NCBI GenBank assembly: GCA_963780805.1
Contig: CAWADP010000006.1
Location: 930,001-994,000, forward strand
Length of the DNA stretch: 64,000 nucleotides
Direction: 5' to 3'
From: JASHVB01 sp963780805
Lineage (GTDB): Bacteria > Pseudomonadota > Alphaproteobacteria > Acetobacterales > Acetobacteraceae
Positions within the stretch are counted from its first letter, which is position 1. Each line of letters opens with the position of its first letter. Position numbers and translations under genes: made by a program. Positions 25,662 to 35,682 of the stretch are shown in pieces. The notes below the pieces were generated by a model. It was not told where the DNA came from, made no database searches, and saw only the letters and a list, made by a program, of their open reading frames with translations.

Positions 25662-27635
25662 AGCAAAGCCAATCCGAGAATGATTACCAGCAAAAGTCCG
25701 ATCAGACCGAGATAGACGTTGAGGTGCCCCGACTGCAGCACCCGGACCCGATCGGCGGCGAACCGCACAATCCGGACGGCGGGTGCAAACAGATATGGTC
25801 CGAAGACCGGCGCGACATCCTGATTGAACACCAGCCGGGTGACGAAGTACCTCGCGCCCGACGGACTCGCGGGTGGTTTCAGCGGTTGGACGGTAGATGA
25901 AGCTGTAGAAGGTCCGCAGCGCGTTGGAGAAAGTCAGTGCCGTCGTTGCCGTGAGCGCGACGTTCTGCCGCACGCCGCCGTACCAGACAGGTGTCCGACG
26001 GACCGGCATTCTACGGCCGAGAAGGATAAGCCCGATCGGCAGCAGTGACAGCAAAGGCATCACGATCACCAACAGGCTGGGCGAGATGAAGGCGAACTTC
26101 GCGGTCAGCGGAACCAGCAGCCAGCCGTCATGCATCTGCCGCGCACTGTCCACGCCGAATTCGGCGATCGTGGAGCCATTCAGTGCCTGAAGCCACACGG
26201 GCATGCCGACCGCGAGGGCCAGAACACACGCGCCGAGCACGCCGACCGACGCGGCCGCACCAGCCCCAACGTCTCCGGAGTTGTGGTTGCCGCCGCCGAG
26301 CAGGCCAAGGCCGAACACCTTGATGAACGTCGCGAAGGCGACGGCCGCGGTCAGTGCGAGGCCGGCGCCCGCCAGTGCCAGAACCAGTCGTCCCGCCAGG
26401 CCCGGCAGGTGGAAGCCCTGGAAGACCGTCTGGAACATGAACCATTCGCTGACGAACCCGGCGTGCGGCGGCATTGCTGCCAAACTCATGGCGCAGAACA
26501 TCGCGCCCACGCCGAACACCAAGCCGGCCCGTCTCACCAGCAACGAGTGGCGGATGGCGTAGCTGCGCGTGGCGACGAATACGCCGTCGGCGGTCAGGAA
26601 CAATCCGCCTTTCGCCAGGGCGTGCCCCGCCAGATGCAGCAGGGCGACCGTCCAGGCAAGTCCGGCAAGATCCGGTAGTCCGCCCCGCTGGAACATCAGC
26701 GCCGCACCCAGCGCGGCGACAGCGACAGAAGCGTTCTCGGCCGAGGAGAAGCTCAGCAGGCAGCGCCAATCCTCCTGCTGGAACGCGTAAAGCACCGAAA
26801 GGATGGCGCTCAGTACGCCCATCACGACGACAAAGATGTCAAATCCCGGGCCGCCTCGATGCAACGTGGGCAGCCAGTCCATCAGGCTGCGGCTCAAGCC
26901 GAAATAGGCTGCGTTCAGTACCACGCCGGACATTAGCGCTCCGGATGCGCCGCTGCCGGACCCATAGGCGCCAGGGAACCACTCATAGAACGGCAGCAGG
27001 CCGAGTTTTGCGCCGAAGCCGATGACGAACAGGACGCCCAGCAAAACGGGGACCGGGACGATCGTCCCGGCATGGGGGAAAGCGGCAAACGTCAGGCTTT
27101 GGGCAGGCACCGTCAGTATGATGATCGCCACCAGCAGGGCGATCGAGCCGACTTCCAGCATGCCCAGCATGAACAGTACGGAACTGCCCGATTGCTCTGC
27201 CAGGCGCTCGTTCAGGATCATGGCCGCGCCGCCGAGGCTCATCATCTCCCAGGCCAACAGAAAGAACCCACCATGCTGGATGCCGAACACGCCCAGCGCG
27301 CCCAGCAGGCTGCACGCCGCGCCGAACAGCCAACCGGCGCGGCCGTCCTGGTTGGGCGTTGCCAGCAGGCAGGCGAGCAATGCCGGCACCAGGCCGAACC
27401 CCATCAGCCACAGTGCGGACGGCGTCATCTGGAAGGTCGCTTGTGCATCGGCCATCCGCAGGGGGATTGCGACCGAGGCGGTTGGATCCGGCAAAGTGGC
27501 AACCGCCGCGATGATTGCCCCCAGGCAACCCAAGGCGAGTAGCATCCGTACCAAACCCAGCGGGCGGCCGATCAGGGCAAGGATGCCGCCGACGATCCAA
27601 AGTATCGCGGCGGCGGCCAGGAGTTCATTGGCCAA
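25658..27635 (-). pseudogene. HyfB/NuoL-M-like antiporter subunit, one frameshift
   Basis: Large proton-pumping-type membrane subunit (~658 residues) of the Ehr/hydrogenase-4-like complex, with ~16 helices. Typical motifs are LLAWEMMSLGGAAMIL, KLGLLPFYEWFPGAYG, SFSSAENASVAVAALG and MPPHAGFVSEWF. Start placed at TTG 27635, five bases after AAGGAGG; it overlaps the previous gene. One extra base near 25857 (a GGG run) breaks the frame. In the corrected frame the C-terminus reads RYFVTRLVFNQDVAPVF to GLALL and stops exactly over the crcB ATG. The single base makes an artificial read-through into crcB. Probably a sequence error. Confidence 0.8.
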
Positions 27636-28419
27636 TGCGTCCTCCTTGCACACGCTGCGGCATGCGGTCGAGGAACATCAACAGCGCCTCGATGATGGCG
27701 GCGGGGTTCGGCGGACACCCGGGCAGATAAACGTCGACGGGCAACACGTCCTCCAGGCCGCTGTTGCAGGCGTAACCGCCGCCCGCGACACCGCCCGAAA
27801 CAGCGCAGGTGCCGACCGCCATCACCCAGCGCGGCTGTGGCATCGCTTCATAAGTGGTACGCAGCGGCGCTTCCATCGCGTGCGTCACGGGGCCTGTCAC
27901 CAGCAGCAGATCGGCGAAGCGCGGCGAGGGGGTGAAGAAGATTCCAAGCCGGTGCATATTGTAGAATGGGTTGTTCAGCGCCTGGAGTTCCGACTCGCAC
28001 CCGTTGCACGACCCGGCATCGACGTGGCGAATGTGCAGGCTGCGGCGGAACGCCTTCCGCCGCGGATCGCGTGCCGGCGCCGCCGCGACGCTTTGCTCGA
28101 CCCAGCGCAGGTCCTCGCGCTGGCGCACGCCGAATGCCCAGTCCGAGGACGGCGCCATGGCACCCGTGGGGCAGGCCTCGGTGCAAAGCTGGCAAACGAC
28201 GCAGATCCCGTAATCGACGTCCAATCCCCGATCGTCAGGCCGCGGCTTGATCGCAGCGGTCGGGCACACGTCAGCGCAGGCGCTGCACCCGGACTCGCAC
28301 AGGTCAGGATTGTAGCGCGGCATGCCAAGCAAGCCTTCCTGACCCGTCGCATCGCCGTGCGCCGGCCATGGCGTGGTTGCCTTGCCCTTCGCCAGCCCGA
28401 TCAGGGTCCACAGTGCCAT
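27625..28419 (-). CDS. Fused two-[4Fe-4S] ferredoxin and NuoB-like small subunit
   Basis: 264 residues combining what are usually two subunits (HyfH/HycF-like and HyfI/HycG-like). Residues ~35-85 carry two ferredoxin motifs, CESGCSACADVCP and CVVCQLCTEACP. Residues ~120-264 are NuoB-like, with CNGCESELQALNNPFYN, GTCAVSGG and LPGCPPNPAAIIEALL, so all four ligands of the proximal cluster are kept. Start at ATG 28419 (GGAGGG upstream), giving a conventional N-terminus. It would pass electrons from a soluble donor to the membrane complex. Confidence 0.88.
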   Translation of the reverse strand: MALWTLIGLAKGKATTPWPAHGDATGQEGLLGMPRYNPDLCESGCSACADVCPTAAIKPRPDDRGLDVDYGICVVCQLCTEACPTGAMAPSSDWAFGVRQREDLRWVEQSVAAAPARDPRRKAFRRSLHIRHVDAGSCNGCESELQALNNPFYNMHRLGIFFTPSPRFADLLLVTGPVTHAMEAPLRTTYEAMPQPRWVMAVGTCAVSGGVAGGGYACNSGLEDVLPVDVYLPGCPPNPAAIIEALLMFLDRMPQRVQGGRIGQ

Positions 28420-28430
28420 CGCGTGCCCTC

Positions 28431-29927
28431 CTACCGCGCGCAGCCGGAAATCGTCAGGCCGAAGCTGGCCTCGTTGATCGCGTAGTCCATCATGTTGGTA
28501 TCGTGCACCGTGAACGGAAACACGCGCCAGTTGGAGAAGGAGGGCGACTTGATCTTCACCCGTGCCAGCCGTTCGTCCGGACCGAAATGCACGGCGTAGA
28601 ATAAGGTGCCGCGGGGAGATTCCGTCCATCCAAGGCCCTCGGCCATCGGTCCCGGAGCACATGGAACGCGGATATCGCCGTCCGGCAGCAGCAGAAGCAC
28701 GCGCTGCATCACGGCAATGCTGGCGTCGATTTCCTCGATGCGCACGCGGGACCGCGCGTAGGCATCGCCTTCCGGCCGCGTCGGGATGGTGAGTGGCAGC
28801 TCGGCATATCCGGCGTACGGATGGTCGCGCCGCAGGTCGCGATCGGTAGCGGACGCCCGCTGCACCGGCCCCGTCGCTCCCTGGTCGTACGCCACCTTGG
28901 GCGACAGCATGCCGGTGGTGAGCAGGCGGTCCAGGTGACTGTCGGAATTCTCCAGGTGATCGACGTATTTCGCAGTTTCCGCGCGCAAAGCCTCAAGCTG
29001 CTCACCAAGCCAGCCTGCCGGTTGAAGATCGCGGCGCAGTCCGCCCGGGATCAGCAGGCTGCGCAGGAACCGGCTGCCGGTCAGCCTGGTATTGATCTGC
29101 TTCGCGCGCTCTTCCAGCAGCTTGCCCTGCGCGTCGCCGACCTTCAACGTCGTGGTATTGGCGAGGTGTCCCAGGTAGTGCAGATGATTGTACACCCGCT
29201 CCAACTCCGCCAGCAGCACCCGCAGCCAGCACGCGCGCCGAGGAACCGTGCAATCGGCGGCATGTTCGACCGCCTGGCAGTACGCCAATGCATGGGCAAT
29301 GGTGCCGACACCGGACACGCGCTCGGCGAGAATGGTGCCACGCACCGCATCGGCACCCCGGAACCGCGCTTCCATCCCACGATGCTTGAAAAACAGCTGC
29401 GGATGGTAGTGCAGGATCTGCTCGCCAATGTAGAGAAAGGTGAATTCCGCAGATTCCAGCACGTCGGCGCGGACCGGCCCGAAGGGCAAGGCCTGCACAT
29501 CAGGCGCGAGCACCTCGGGCAAGGTGCGGATGCCGTTGCCGTTCACCGCCGACTCCGGCGAGCCGAACGCCGGGCCGGCCGGCGCCAGGGGCGGCGGCAT
29601 GTGCTGCGGCAGGACAAGGCGGTTCGGCTCCGGATGATCGAGAAACCGGATGCCGTGCAGGTCCATGATCTCGCGCTCATACCAGCCGAGCAGCGGCCAA
29701 ATGGTCGCCAGGCTCGGTGGCTCCTGCGTCGGCTTGCAGCGCCAGACTTCGAACGTTGCGGAGTTGGCCGGCGTGGCGACATAACGCAACTCCGGGCGCG
29801 ACTCCGGCACGCCGCCTGGAGGATACAAGGCATAGACCATCTGCATGCGACCGCCTGAATCCAGCAGGCGCTGTGCCGCATCCCGCAGTTCGTCCACACG
29901 CAGGTCATGGGTCGTGGCGCCTTTCAT
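28431..29927 (-). CDS. HyfG/NuoCD-like large subunit lacking NiFe ligands (Ehr-type)
   Basis: 498 residues: a NuoC-like domain (LGWYEREIMDLHGIRFLDHP, about residues 85-105), then a NuoD/hydrogenase-large-subunit domain. In true group 4 hydrogenases an RxCGxC motif and a C-terminal DPCxxC hold the NiFe centre. Here the first site reads RVSGVGTIAHA and the C-terminus reads YAINEASFGLTISGCAR, so both cysteine pairs are gone. The protein is therefore of the energy-converting-hydrogenase-related kind with unknown catalysis. The ATG at 29927 overlaps the stop of the HyfF-like gene (ATGA). Confidence 0.88.
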   Translation of the reverse strand: MKGATTHDLRVDELRDAAQRLLDSGGRMQMVYALYPPGGVPESRPELRYVATPANSATFEVWRCKPTQEPPSLATIWPLLGWYEREIMDLHGIRFLDHPEPNRLVLPQHMPPPLAPAGPAFGSPESAVNGNGIRTLPEVLAPDVQALPFGPVRADVLESAEFTFLYIGEQILHYHPQLFFKHRGMEARFRGADAVRGTILAERVSGVGTIAHALAYCQAVEHAADCTVPRRACWLRVLLAELERVYNHLHYLGHLANTTTLKVGDAQGKLLEERAKQINTRLTGSRFLRSLLIPGGLRRDLQPAGWLGEQLEALRAETAKYVDHLENSDSHLDRLLTTGMLSPKVAYDQGATGPVQRASATDRDLRRDHPYAGYAELPLTIPTRPEGDAYARSRVRIEEIDASIAVMQRVLLLLPDGDIRVPCAPGPMAEGLGWTESPRGTLFYAVHFGPDERLARVKIKSPSFSNWRVFPFTVHDTNMMDYAINEASFGLTISGCAR

Positions 29928-31405
29928 CGTGCGCCCCCTGCGACCAGCGCACCATCGCCCAGCGCGTGCGCGATCTGCCCGAAATAGGTCCAGATCTCCT
30001 GCGGCCACCAGAGGCCGAGGCCAAGCAACGGGATGATTGCCAGCCACATCGGCACCACGCACCAGTTGCTGATCCTGGCGTGCGTTTCGTCGCCGCGTTC
30101 GGGGGCCTCGTAATACATGCAGCGGAAGTGGTTGAGAAACCCGATGAAGATCACGATCAGCAGCACCGCCATCGCGAAGGACGCCCAGGCGGCGCTGGAT
30201 TGCAGACCGGCCCGCAGAATGGTCAGCTCACTGGAGAACAGGCTGAACGGCGGAGCACCGGTGACGGCCACGGCTCCGGCGAGCCATATTGCCCCGACCA
30301 CGGGGAAGCGGCGTCCAACCATGCGGATCCGGCTGATGTCCTTTGTCGCATAGCTGCGCATCATGCTCCCGGCACCGAAGAACATCAGCGACTTGTTCAG
30401 CGAATGATTGAGCATGTGATAGAGTGCCCCGGCCAGTCCGAGCGGACCGCCGAACCCGACTCCCAATGCGATCACACCCATGTGCTCGACGCTGGAATAG
30501 GCCATCAGGCGCTTGATGCCCTGCTGGCGCACGATGAACAGCGTGGCGATGAGCAATGAGAATACGCCCAGCGCGACCAGCGTCAGGCGCGGCACGTCGC
30601 CGACATTGGCAGCATCGGTGACGGACAGATAGCGGATGATGCCGACCATGGCGGTGTTCAGCAGTGCGCCGGACAGCAGCGCGGAGACGGGCGTGGGGCC
30701 TTCGCTGTGGGCATCCGGCAGCCAGGTGTGCATTGGTGCCAGCCCGACCTTCGTCCCGTAGCCTATCAACACCAGCAGGAAGGCCAGCAGCAGCAGCGAC
30801 CGGTCCATGTGCGGTGCCGCCGCCGCCAGCGCCGACCAGGTCATGTCGTAGGTCGGTCCCAGAGTCAGGCTGCCGGCCCAATAGAACAACACGGTCCCCA
30901 GCAGGGCGAGGCTGATGCCGGCGGAGACCACGATGATGTATTTCCATGCGGCCTCGATGCTTTCCGCCGCGCGTTCGAACGCGACCAGAAAGGTGCTGAC
31001 CAGGGTGGTCAGCTCGATCGCGATCCAATAGAGCCCCGCATTGTTCATCATCGGCCCGAACAGAGTGGTCAGGGCGAACCCGGCGAACAGGGCATAGAAG
31101 ACCGGAAGGCGCTCCTCCTGATCCAACAAACGCATGTAGCCAACGGCGTAGATCGAGGCGAGCAGATAGACCACGGCGGAACACAAGGTCACCCAGGCGC
31201 CAAGGGAGTCGATGACGACATAGCTCCCCCAGTAGATATGCGGGCCGTCCCGGACCACCCATGGCATCGGCACTGCCGCAGCAAATGAGATGACGCTGGC
31301 AAGCAGGTTCAACCAGGCAGCCAGATTGGGCTGCCGGGTGAATGCGATGAGCACGATAGCGACCGATGGGGCCAACACGATCGCGAGGGCCAGGGCACCT
31401 GCCAT
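29924..31405 (-). CDS. HyfF/NuoN-M-like antiporter subunit
   Basis: 493 residues with ~14 helices, a Mrp-antiporter-type subunit. Conserved elements include WIAIELTTLVSTFLVAFE with the transmembrane Glu, KVGLAPMHTWLPDAHSEGPT with the key Lys, and MAYSSVEHMGVI and LYHMLNHSLNKSLMFF. Start taken at ATG 31405, two bases after the HyfE-like stop; a longer frame to 31453 overlaps that gene. It probably couples electron transfer to ion movement together with the HyfB-like subunit. Confidence 0.9.
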   Translation of the reverse strand: MAGALALAIVLAPSVAIVLIAFTRQPNLAAWLNLLASVISFAAAVPMPWVVRDGPHIYWGSYVVIDSLGAWVTLCSAVVYLLASIYAVGYMRLLDQEERLPVFYALFAGFALTTLFGPMMNNAGLYWIAIELTTLVSTFLVAFERAAESIEAAWKYIIVVSAGISLALLGTVLFYWAGSLTLGPTYDMTWSALAAAAPHMDRSLLLLAFLLVLIGYGTKVGLAPMHTWLPDAHSEGPTPVSALLSGALLNTAMVGIIRYLSVTDAANVGDVPRLTLVALGVFSLLIATLFIVRQQGIKRLMAYSSVEHMGVIALGVGFGGPLGLAGALYHMLNHSLNKSLMFFGAGSMMRSYATKDISRIRMVGRRFPVVGAIWLAGAVAVTGAPPFSLFSSELTILRAGLQSSAAWASFAMAVLLIVIFIGFLNHFRCMYYEAPERGDETHARISNWCVVPMWLAIIPLLGLGLWWPQEIWTYFGQIAHALGDGALVAGGAR

Positions 31406-31406
31406 C

Positions 31407-32087
31407 TCAGCCCACCAGCCGTCGGAGCTGCAGGGTGCTGGTGCTGCCGACATGGGTCATCAGGTACTGCACCAGCAGTCCGAAGCAGGCGACCACGATC
31501 AGCAGGTCGAACAGGATGACGATCTCGATCAGCAGCGGCATGCCGGGCACCAGGATCTGTGCGCCCAGGAAGATGCCGTTCTCGAGCACCAGCAGGCCGA
31601 GGATCTGGCTGATCGCCTCGTGCCGGACGGTCAGCATGAGGAAGCCGATCAGCTTCATCGACAGCATCACGGTCAAGGCCAGCACGACGACGGTGCCGCT
31701 GAAACCGAGTTCCGCGCCGATCTGCGAGGCAACGCCGAGGGCGAACACCACGGCCAGCGCACCGATGACGAGGCTGGAGCTGGCCTGAAGGATCACATGC
31801 ACCTCGCGCGCGATATGCATGCGACGGATGATGCGGAAGATCAGGTACGGCAGCAGGCAGCCGCGGAACAGGAACGTCAGGATGGCGATCAGGTAGAGTT
31901 CCGGGTAGTTCCCATAATACCCCACCGACGCTGACAGAATGCCGATCAGCCAGGATTCGGCGGTGAACGCGAACAGGTAATGCCGCAGCCAGCGCGACCC
32001 GAGCATCACGAAGGCGAGCAGCAGGCTGGCAATGGCGATCAGGCTGAACACCGACGCGGCCAACGGGGTGAGATGTGCTGCCAGCAT
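31407..32087 (-). CDS. HyfE-like membrane subunit
   Basis: 226 residues with six or seven helices, the hydrogenase-4 component E family, which is related to NuoK in its C-terminal half. The segments LYLIAILTFLFRGCLLPYLI, AREVHVILQASSSLV, LGLLVLENGIFLGAQILVPG and IVILFDLLIVVACFGLLV are characteristic. It is four bases downstream of the HyfC-like gene and two upstream of the HyfF-like gene, so the operon is tightly packed. Confidence 0.9.
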   Translation of the reverse strand: MLAAHLTPLAASVFSLIAIASLLLAFVMLGSRWLRHYLFAFTAESWLIGILSASVGYYGNYPELYLIAILTFLFRGCLLPYLIFRIIRRMHIAREVHVILQASSSLVIGALAVVFALGVASQIGAELGFSGTVVVLALTVMLSMKLIGFLMLTVRHEAISQILGLLVLENGIFLGAQILVPGMPLLIEIVILFDLLIVVACFGLLVQYLMTHVGSTSTLQLRRLVG

Positions 32088-32090
32088 GGC

Positions 32091-33038
32091 TCAACTCAAC
32101 TGCGTGCCGATGATGGCGAGGACCGCAAGCAGGAACGATGCGGCGAGCGGTTCCTGATAGCGGTAGAAGCGCAATCGCGATTGGGTGGTATCCACCACCA
32201 CCACGACGCAGGCGACCAGGACGAATTTCAGCACCAGGGCGATGACGCTGCCGAGCACGCCGAGCGCGGTACCCTGGTAGGACAGGGCCCAGGGCAGCAG
32301 CAGGACGTTGCAGAAAATCGTATAGAGGATGAACTGCTTCATCGTTGACGCCCAGCGCAGCAGCGCCAGCAGCGGCCCGGAATATTCGAGGATGCGACCC
32401 TCCTCGATCATGTACACTTCGATATGCGTGTTGGAGTGGATCGGCAGCCGATCGGTCTCCACCAGCAGCAGCACGAAGAAAGCCGCGACCAGGAAAAGGT
32501 GGGCGGGGCTCCAGTATGCGGCCGGCTGCTGGACGAGCAGATGATTGACCACGAACGGCAGCATTGCCTTCGCCAGCAGCGTTATGCCGACGAACACCAG
32601 GATCAGCGTGGGTTCGGCAAGAATGGCGACCATCACCGCTCGGCTGGAGCCGATGCCTCCGTAGGCGCTGGTGGTGTCCAGCCCCGCCAGCGTGATCATG
32701 AAGGAGCCGAGCGTCAGGATGAGGCCGCCACCGAGGATGTCACCCATGTCCGACAAGGGCAGTGGGTAATTGGTGAGGACGGGAATCAGGATCGGCACCG
32801 TCATCATGCAGGTGAAGGCGACGACCGGTGCTGCCCAGTACACCCAGGATGCCGTCTCCGGGATCACGATTTGCTTGTGGAACAGTTTCCACAGGTCGCG
32901 GTAGGGCTGGAAGATCCCGGGGCCTTGCCCGCGTTGGACGCGTTCCTCGAACTGGACGATGACGCCCTGGATCAGTGGTCCCAGGCAGATCACGGTCAGG
33001 ACTTGCAGGACCTGCAGGATGATGTCGCGAATCGTCAT
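32091..33038 (-). CDS. HyfC/NuoH-like membrane anchor subunit
   Basis: 315 residues with about eight helices, homologous to NuoH and HycD/HyfC, the subunit joining the peripheral arm to the antiporter modules. GPGIFQPYRDLWKLFHKQ corresponds to the first cytoplasmic loop of the family; ETDRLPIHSNTHIEVYMIEE carries the acidic loop. First gene of the leftward Ehr-like operon; the start at 33038 has only a weak upstream GGGGC. The promoter should lie in 33039-33250. Confidence 0.92.
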   Translation of the reverse strand: MTIRDIILQVLQVLTVICLGPLIQGVIVQFEERVQRGQGPGIFQPYRDLWKLFHKQIVIPETASWVYWAAPVVAFTCMMTVPILIPVLTNYPLPLSDMGDILGGGLILTLGSFMITLAGLDTTSAYGGIGSSRAVMVAILAEPTLILVFVGITLLAKAMLPFVVNHLLVQQPAAYWSPAHLFLVAAFFVLLLVETDRLPIHSNTHIEVYMIEEGRILEYSGPLLALLRWASTMKQFILYTIFCNVLLLPWALSYQGTALGVLGSVIALVLKFVLVACVVVVVDTTQSRLRFYRYQEPLAASFLLAVLAIIGTQLS

Positions 33039-33713
33039 CGGCCGGCCCCGCCCGTTCCGATCCGGGAGTATGACCGCGCATATTGGACCTGGGAACTGGC
33101 CCCGTGCACCTTAACCAAGCCGTCCTCCTCTTCTCCCGCAGGAGATCAAGGAGGAGTCATTAGCCCTGAGGGCGGTTAAGGGCGGACTCCATCGCCACCG
33201 GTCAGCGCCTTACTGCGATCGCACCCACCGGTCAATACCGCTGACGCTGCGATACATGCGATAGTGTCTCAGTCGAGACACTACCGACGCTGGTTCGGGT
33301 TTACTGTCAGGGGGGCAGATTGCCGCGAGTCCGAAAGTCGATGTGGCAGGAAGCATCCGTGATATCCCGTCGAGGCCGGCCGATAGGCGGCGGGGATAAG
33401 GCGGCGGCGGAGAAGAATACTCCCCCTCGCCTTGTGGGAGGATTGCGAGGGGAGGGGCGCAATACAAAAAATGGTCTTGTTTCGACCCATCCCCCCGCCC
33501 TCTCCCACAAGGACAGGGGGAGTATTCTTCTCCGCCGCCGCCTTGCCTGGCCGCGCGTCTGGCTGGGGCCACGGCTGAGCGGTCCGAGAAGCCGAAATTC
33601 TTTCTTTCCGCCTTCAACTCACGCTTCCATGAGCGACATCCGATGCGGCATAATTGGGACGCTGCCGCGCCCGCGGTGGCCCGCTGTCGCCGCGGGATCG
33701 GTAAGGAGCAGGC
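33039..33713. other. Divergent promoter region between Ehr-like and rml operons
   Basis: 675 bp without a supported gene. It contains the palindrome TAGTGTCTCAGTCGAGACAC (plus TA) near 33263-33284 and the inverted-repeat element at 33398-33544. Promoters for both operons must be here, but none was clear enough to place. Confidence 0.5.
33398..33544. repeat. 147-bp element with 43-bp inverted arms
   Basis: Arms 33398-33440 and 33502-33544 match as reverse complements at 41 of 43 positions (AAGGCGGCGGCGGAGAAGAA... / ...TTCTTCTCCGCCGCCGCCTT). The spacer carries CAAAAAATGGTCTTG. Related in its inner CCTTGTGGGAG block to the element at 43259-43363. Confidence 0.85.
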
Positions 33714-34805
33714 GTGGGAATGAAGCTACTGCTGACCGGGGGCTGCGGATTTATCGGTTCCGCCGTGGTACGCCACCTGCTGCGCCGCACCGGCAATGCC
33801 GTGGTGAACGTGGACAAGCTGACCTACGCCGCGTCGGAGGAGGCGCTGGAGGAAGCCCGCCACCACAACCGCCACGTGCTGGTCCGCGCCGATGTCGCCG
33901 ACGCCGCGGCGATGCGCCAGGTCTTCGCCACCCACCAGCCGGACGCCGTGATGCACCTGGCGGCCGAGAGCCACGTGGACCGCTCGATCGACGGCCCGGC
34001 CGATTTCGTGCAGACCAACGTGGTCGGCACCTTCACGCTGCTGGAGGCCGCCCGGGCCTATTACGCCGGCTTGGACCCCGCCCGCCGCGCCGCCTTCCGC
34101 TTCCACCACGTCTCCACCGACGAGGTGTTCGGTGCGCTCGGCCCCGACGATCCGCCGTTCACCGAAACCACGCCGTACGATCCGCGCAGCCCCTATGCGG
34201 CCAGCAAGGCGGCGTCGGACCATCTGGTGCGCGCCTGGCACCACACCTACGGGCTGCCGGTCATCGTCAGCAACACCTGCAACAATTACGGCCCCTGGCA
34301 GTTCCCCGAGAAGCTGATCCCGCTGGTCACGCTGAACGCGCTGGAGGGCAAGGAGCTGCCGGTCTACGGCGACGGCTCCAACGCCGCGACTGGCTGTTCG
34401 TGGAAGACCACGCCGAGGCGCTGGTCCGCGTCGTGGAGAGCGGTCAGCCCGGCGCCACCTACGCGATCGGCGCCCGCCAGCCGCGCACCAACCTGCAGGT
34501 GGTGCAGGCGATCTGCGCCGTGCTGGACCGTCGCCTGCCCGACCCGGCCGGCCCGCGCACCCGCCTGATCCGCTTCGTCACCGACCGTCCCGGCCACGAT
34601 TTCCGCTACGAGATCGACCCGTCGCGCACCGAAGCCGCGCTGGACTGGCGCGCGCCGCATGATTTCGAGACCGGCCTGGAGCGCACCATCGACTGGTACC
34701 TGGCCAACCGCGCCTGGTGGCAGTCCGTCGCGCGCCAAGCGCTATGCCGGCCAGCGCCTCGGCACCCAACCCCTGGGCACTCAACCCCTGGAGACTGCCG
34801 CATGA
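33714..34805 (+). pseudogene. rmlB: dTDP-glucose 4,6-dehydratase, two frameshifts
   Basis: SDR enzyme making dTDP-4-keto-6-deoxyglucose, the second step to dTDP-L-rhamnose. Visible features: NAD-binding LLTGGCGFIGSAVVRHL, HVDRSIDGPADFVQTNVVGT, STDEVFG, the catalytic YAASKAASD, and NTCNNYGPWQFPEKLIPL. GTG start at 33714, with AAGGAG five bases before; ATG at 33720 is the alternative. A base appears lost near 34384 (expected NVRDWLFVEDH) and one gained near 34733. The corrected C-terminus ends ...LETAA and overlaps the rmlA start (ATGA). Confidence 0.85.
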
Positions 34806-35682
34806 AGGGCATCCTGCTCGCCGGCGGCTCCGGCACGCGGCTGCATCCGATGACCCTGGCGGCGTCGAAGCAGCTTCTGCCGGTCTACGACAAGCCGATG
34901 GTCTACTACCCGCTGTCCACGCTGATGCTGGCCGGCATCCGCGACATCCTGGTGATCTCCACCCCCGACGACCTGCCGCAGTTCCGCCGTCTGCTGGGCG
35001 ACGGCGAACGCCTGGGCATGCGCTTCGCCTACGCCGAGCAGCCCCGCCCCGACGGCATCGCCCAGGCCTTCCTGATCGGGCGCGACTGGCTCGCCGGCGA
35101 AGCCTGCGCCCTGGCGCTGGGCGACAACCTGATCCACGGCGACCACCTCTCCGCGACTGCTGCGCGCCGCCGCGGCGCGGCCGGTCGGGGCGACGGTGTT
35201 CGCCTACCAGGTGCGCGATCCCGAACGCTACGGCGTGGTCAGCTTCGATGCCGACGGCCGCGCCGATGGAGCTGGTGGAGAAGCCGGCCGCGCCGACGTC
35301 CAACTGGGCGGTCACCGGCCTGTATTTCTACGACCACCAGGTCAGCGAACTGGCGCGCATGATCCGCCCCTCGCCGCGCGGCGAACTGGAGATCACCGAC
35401 CTGAACCAGCTCTACCTCGCACGCGGGCAAGCTGCACGTGGAGAAGCTGTCGCGCGGCTGCGCCTGGCTGGACGCCGGGCACGCCCGACAGCCTGCTGCA
35501 GGCGGCCACCTTCGTGCAGACCATCCAGTCCCGCACCGGCATGCTGGTCGGCTGCCCGGAGGAGGTGGCGTTCCGCATGGGCTTCATCGACGCCGACTCG
35601 CTGCGCGCTCATGCGCGCAGGGCTGGGCAAGACCGAGCTGGGCCGCGTGCTGCTGGAACTGGCCGAAGGAGAGCACGCGTGA
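34802..35682 (+). pseudogene. rmlA: Glucose-1-phosphate thymidylyltransferase, five frameshifts
   Basis: First enzyme of the dTDP-L-rhamnose pathway (glucose-1-P + dTTP to dTDP-glucose). The family start MKGILLAGGSGTRLHPMTLA and the motifs LPVYDKPMVYYPLSTLMLAG, ALGDNLIHGDHLS, WAVTGLYFYD, EITDLNQLYL and FRMGFIDADSL are all present, but spread over three frames. Five one-base gains, near 35156, 35263, 35425, 35477 and 35619, restore a 291-residue protein of normal length. No premature loss of conserved residues is seen, so either the damage is very recent or the bases are wrong. Confidence 0.85.

Noticed and set aside
25257..27653. A single 798-codon HyfB-CrcB fusion protein
   Set aside because: The other frame gives a normal HyfB C-terminus that stops exactly over the crcB ATG; one extra base explains the fusion.
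25658..33038. Hydrogenase-4 or formate hydrogenlyase
   Set aside because: The large subunit lacks both cysteine pairs needed for the NiFe centre.
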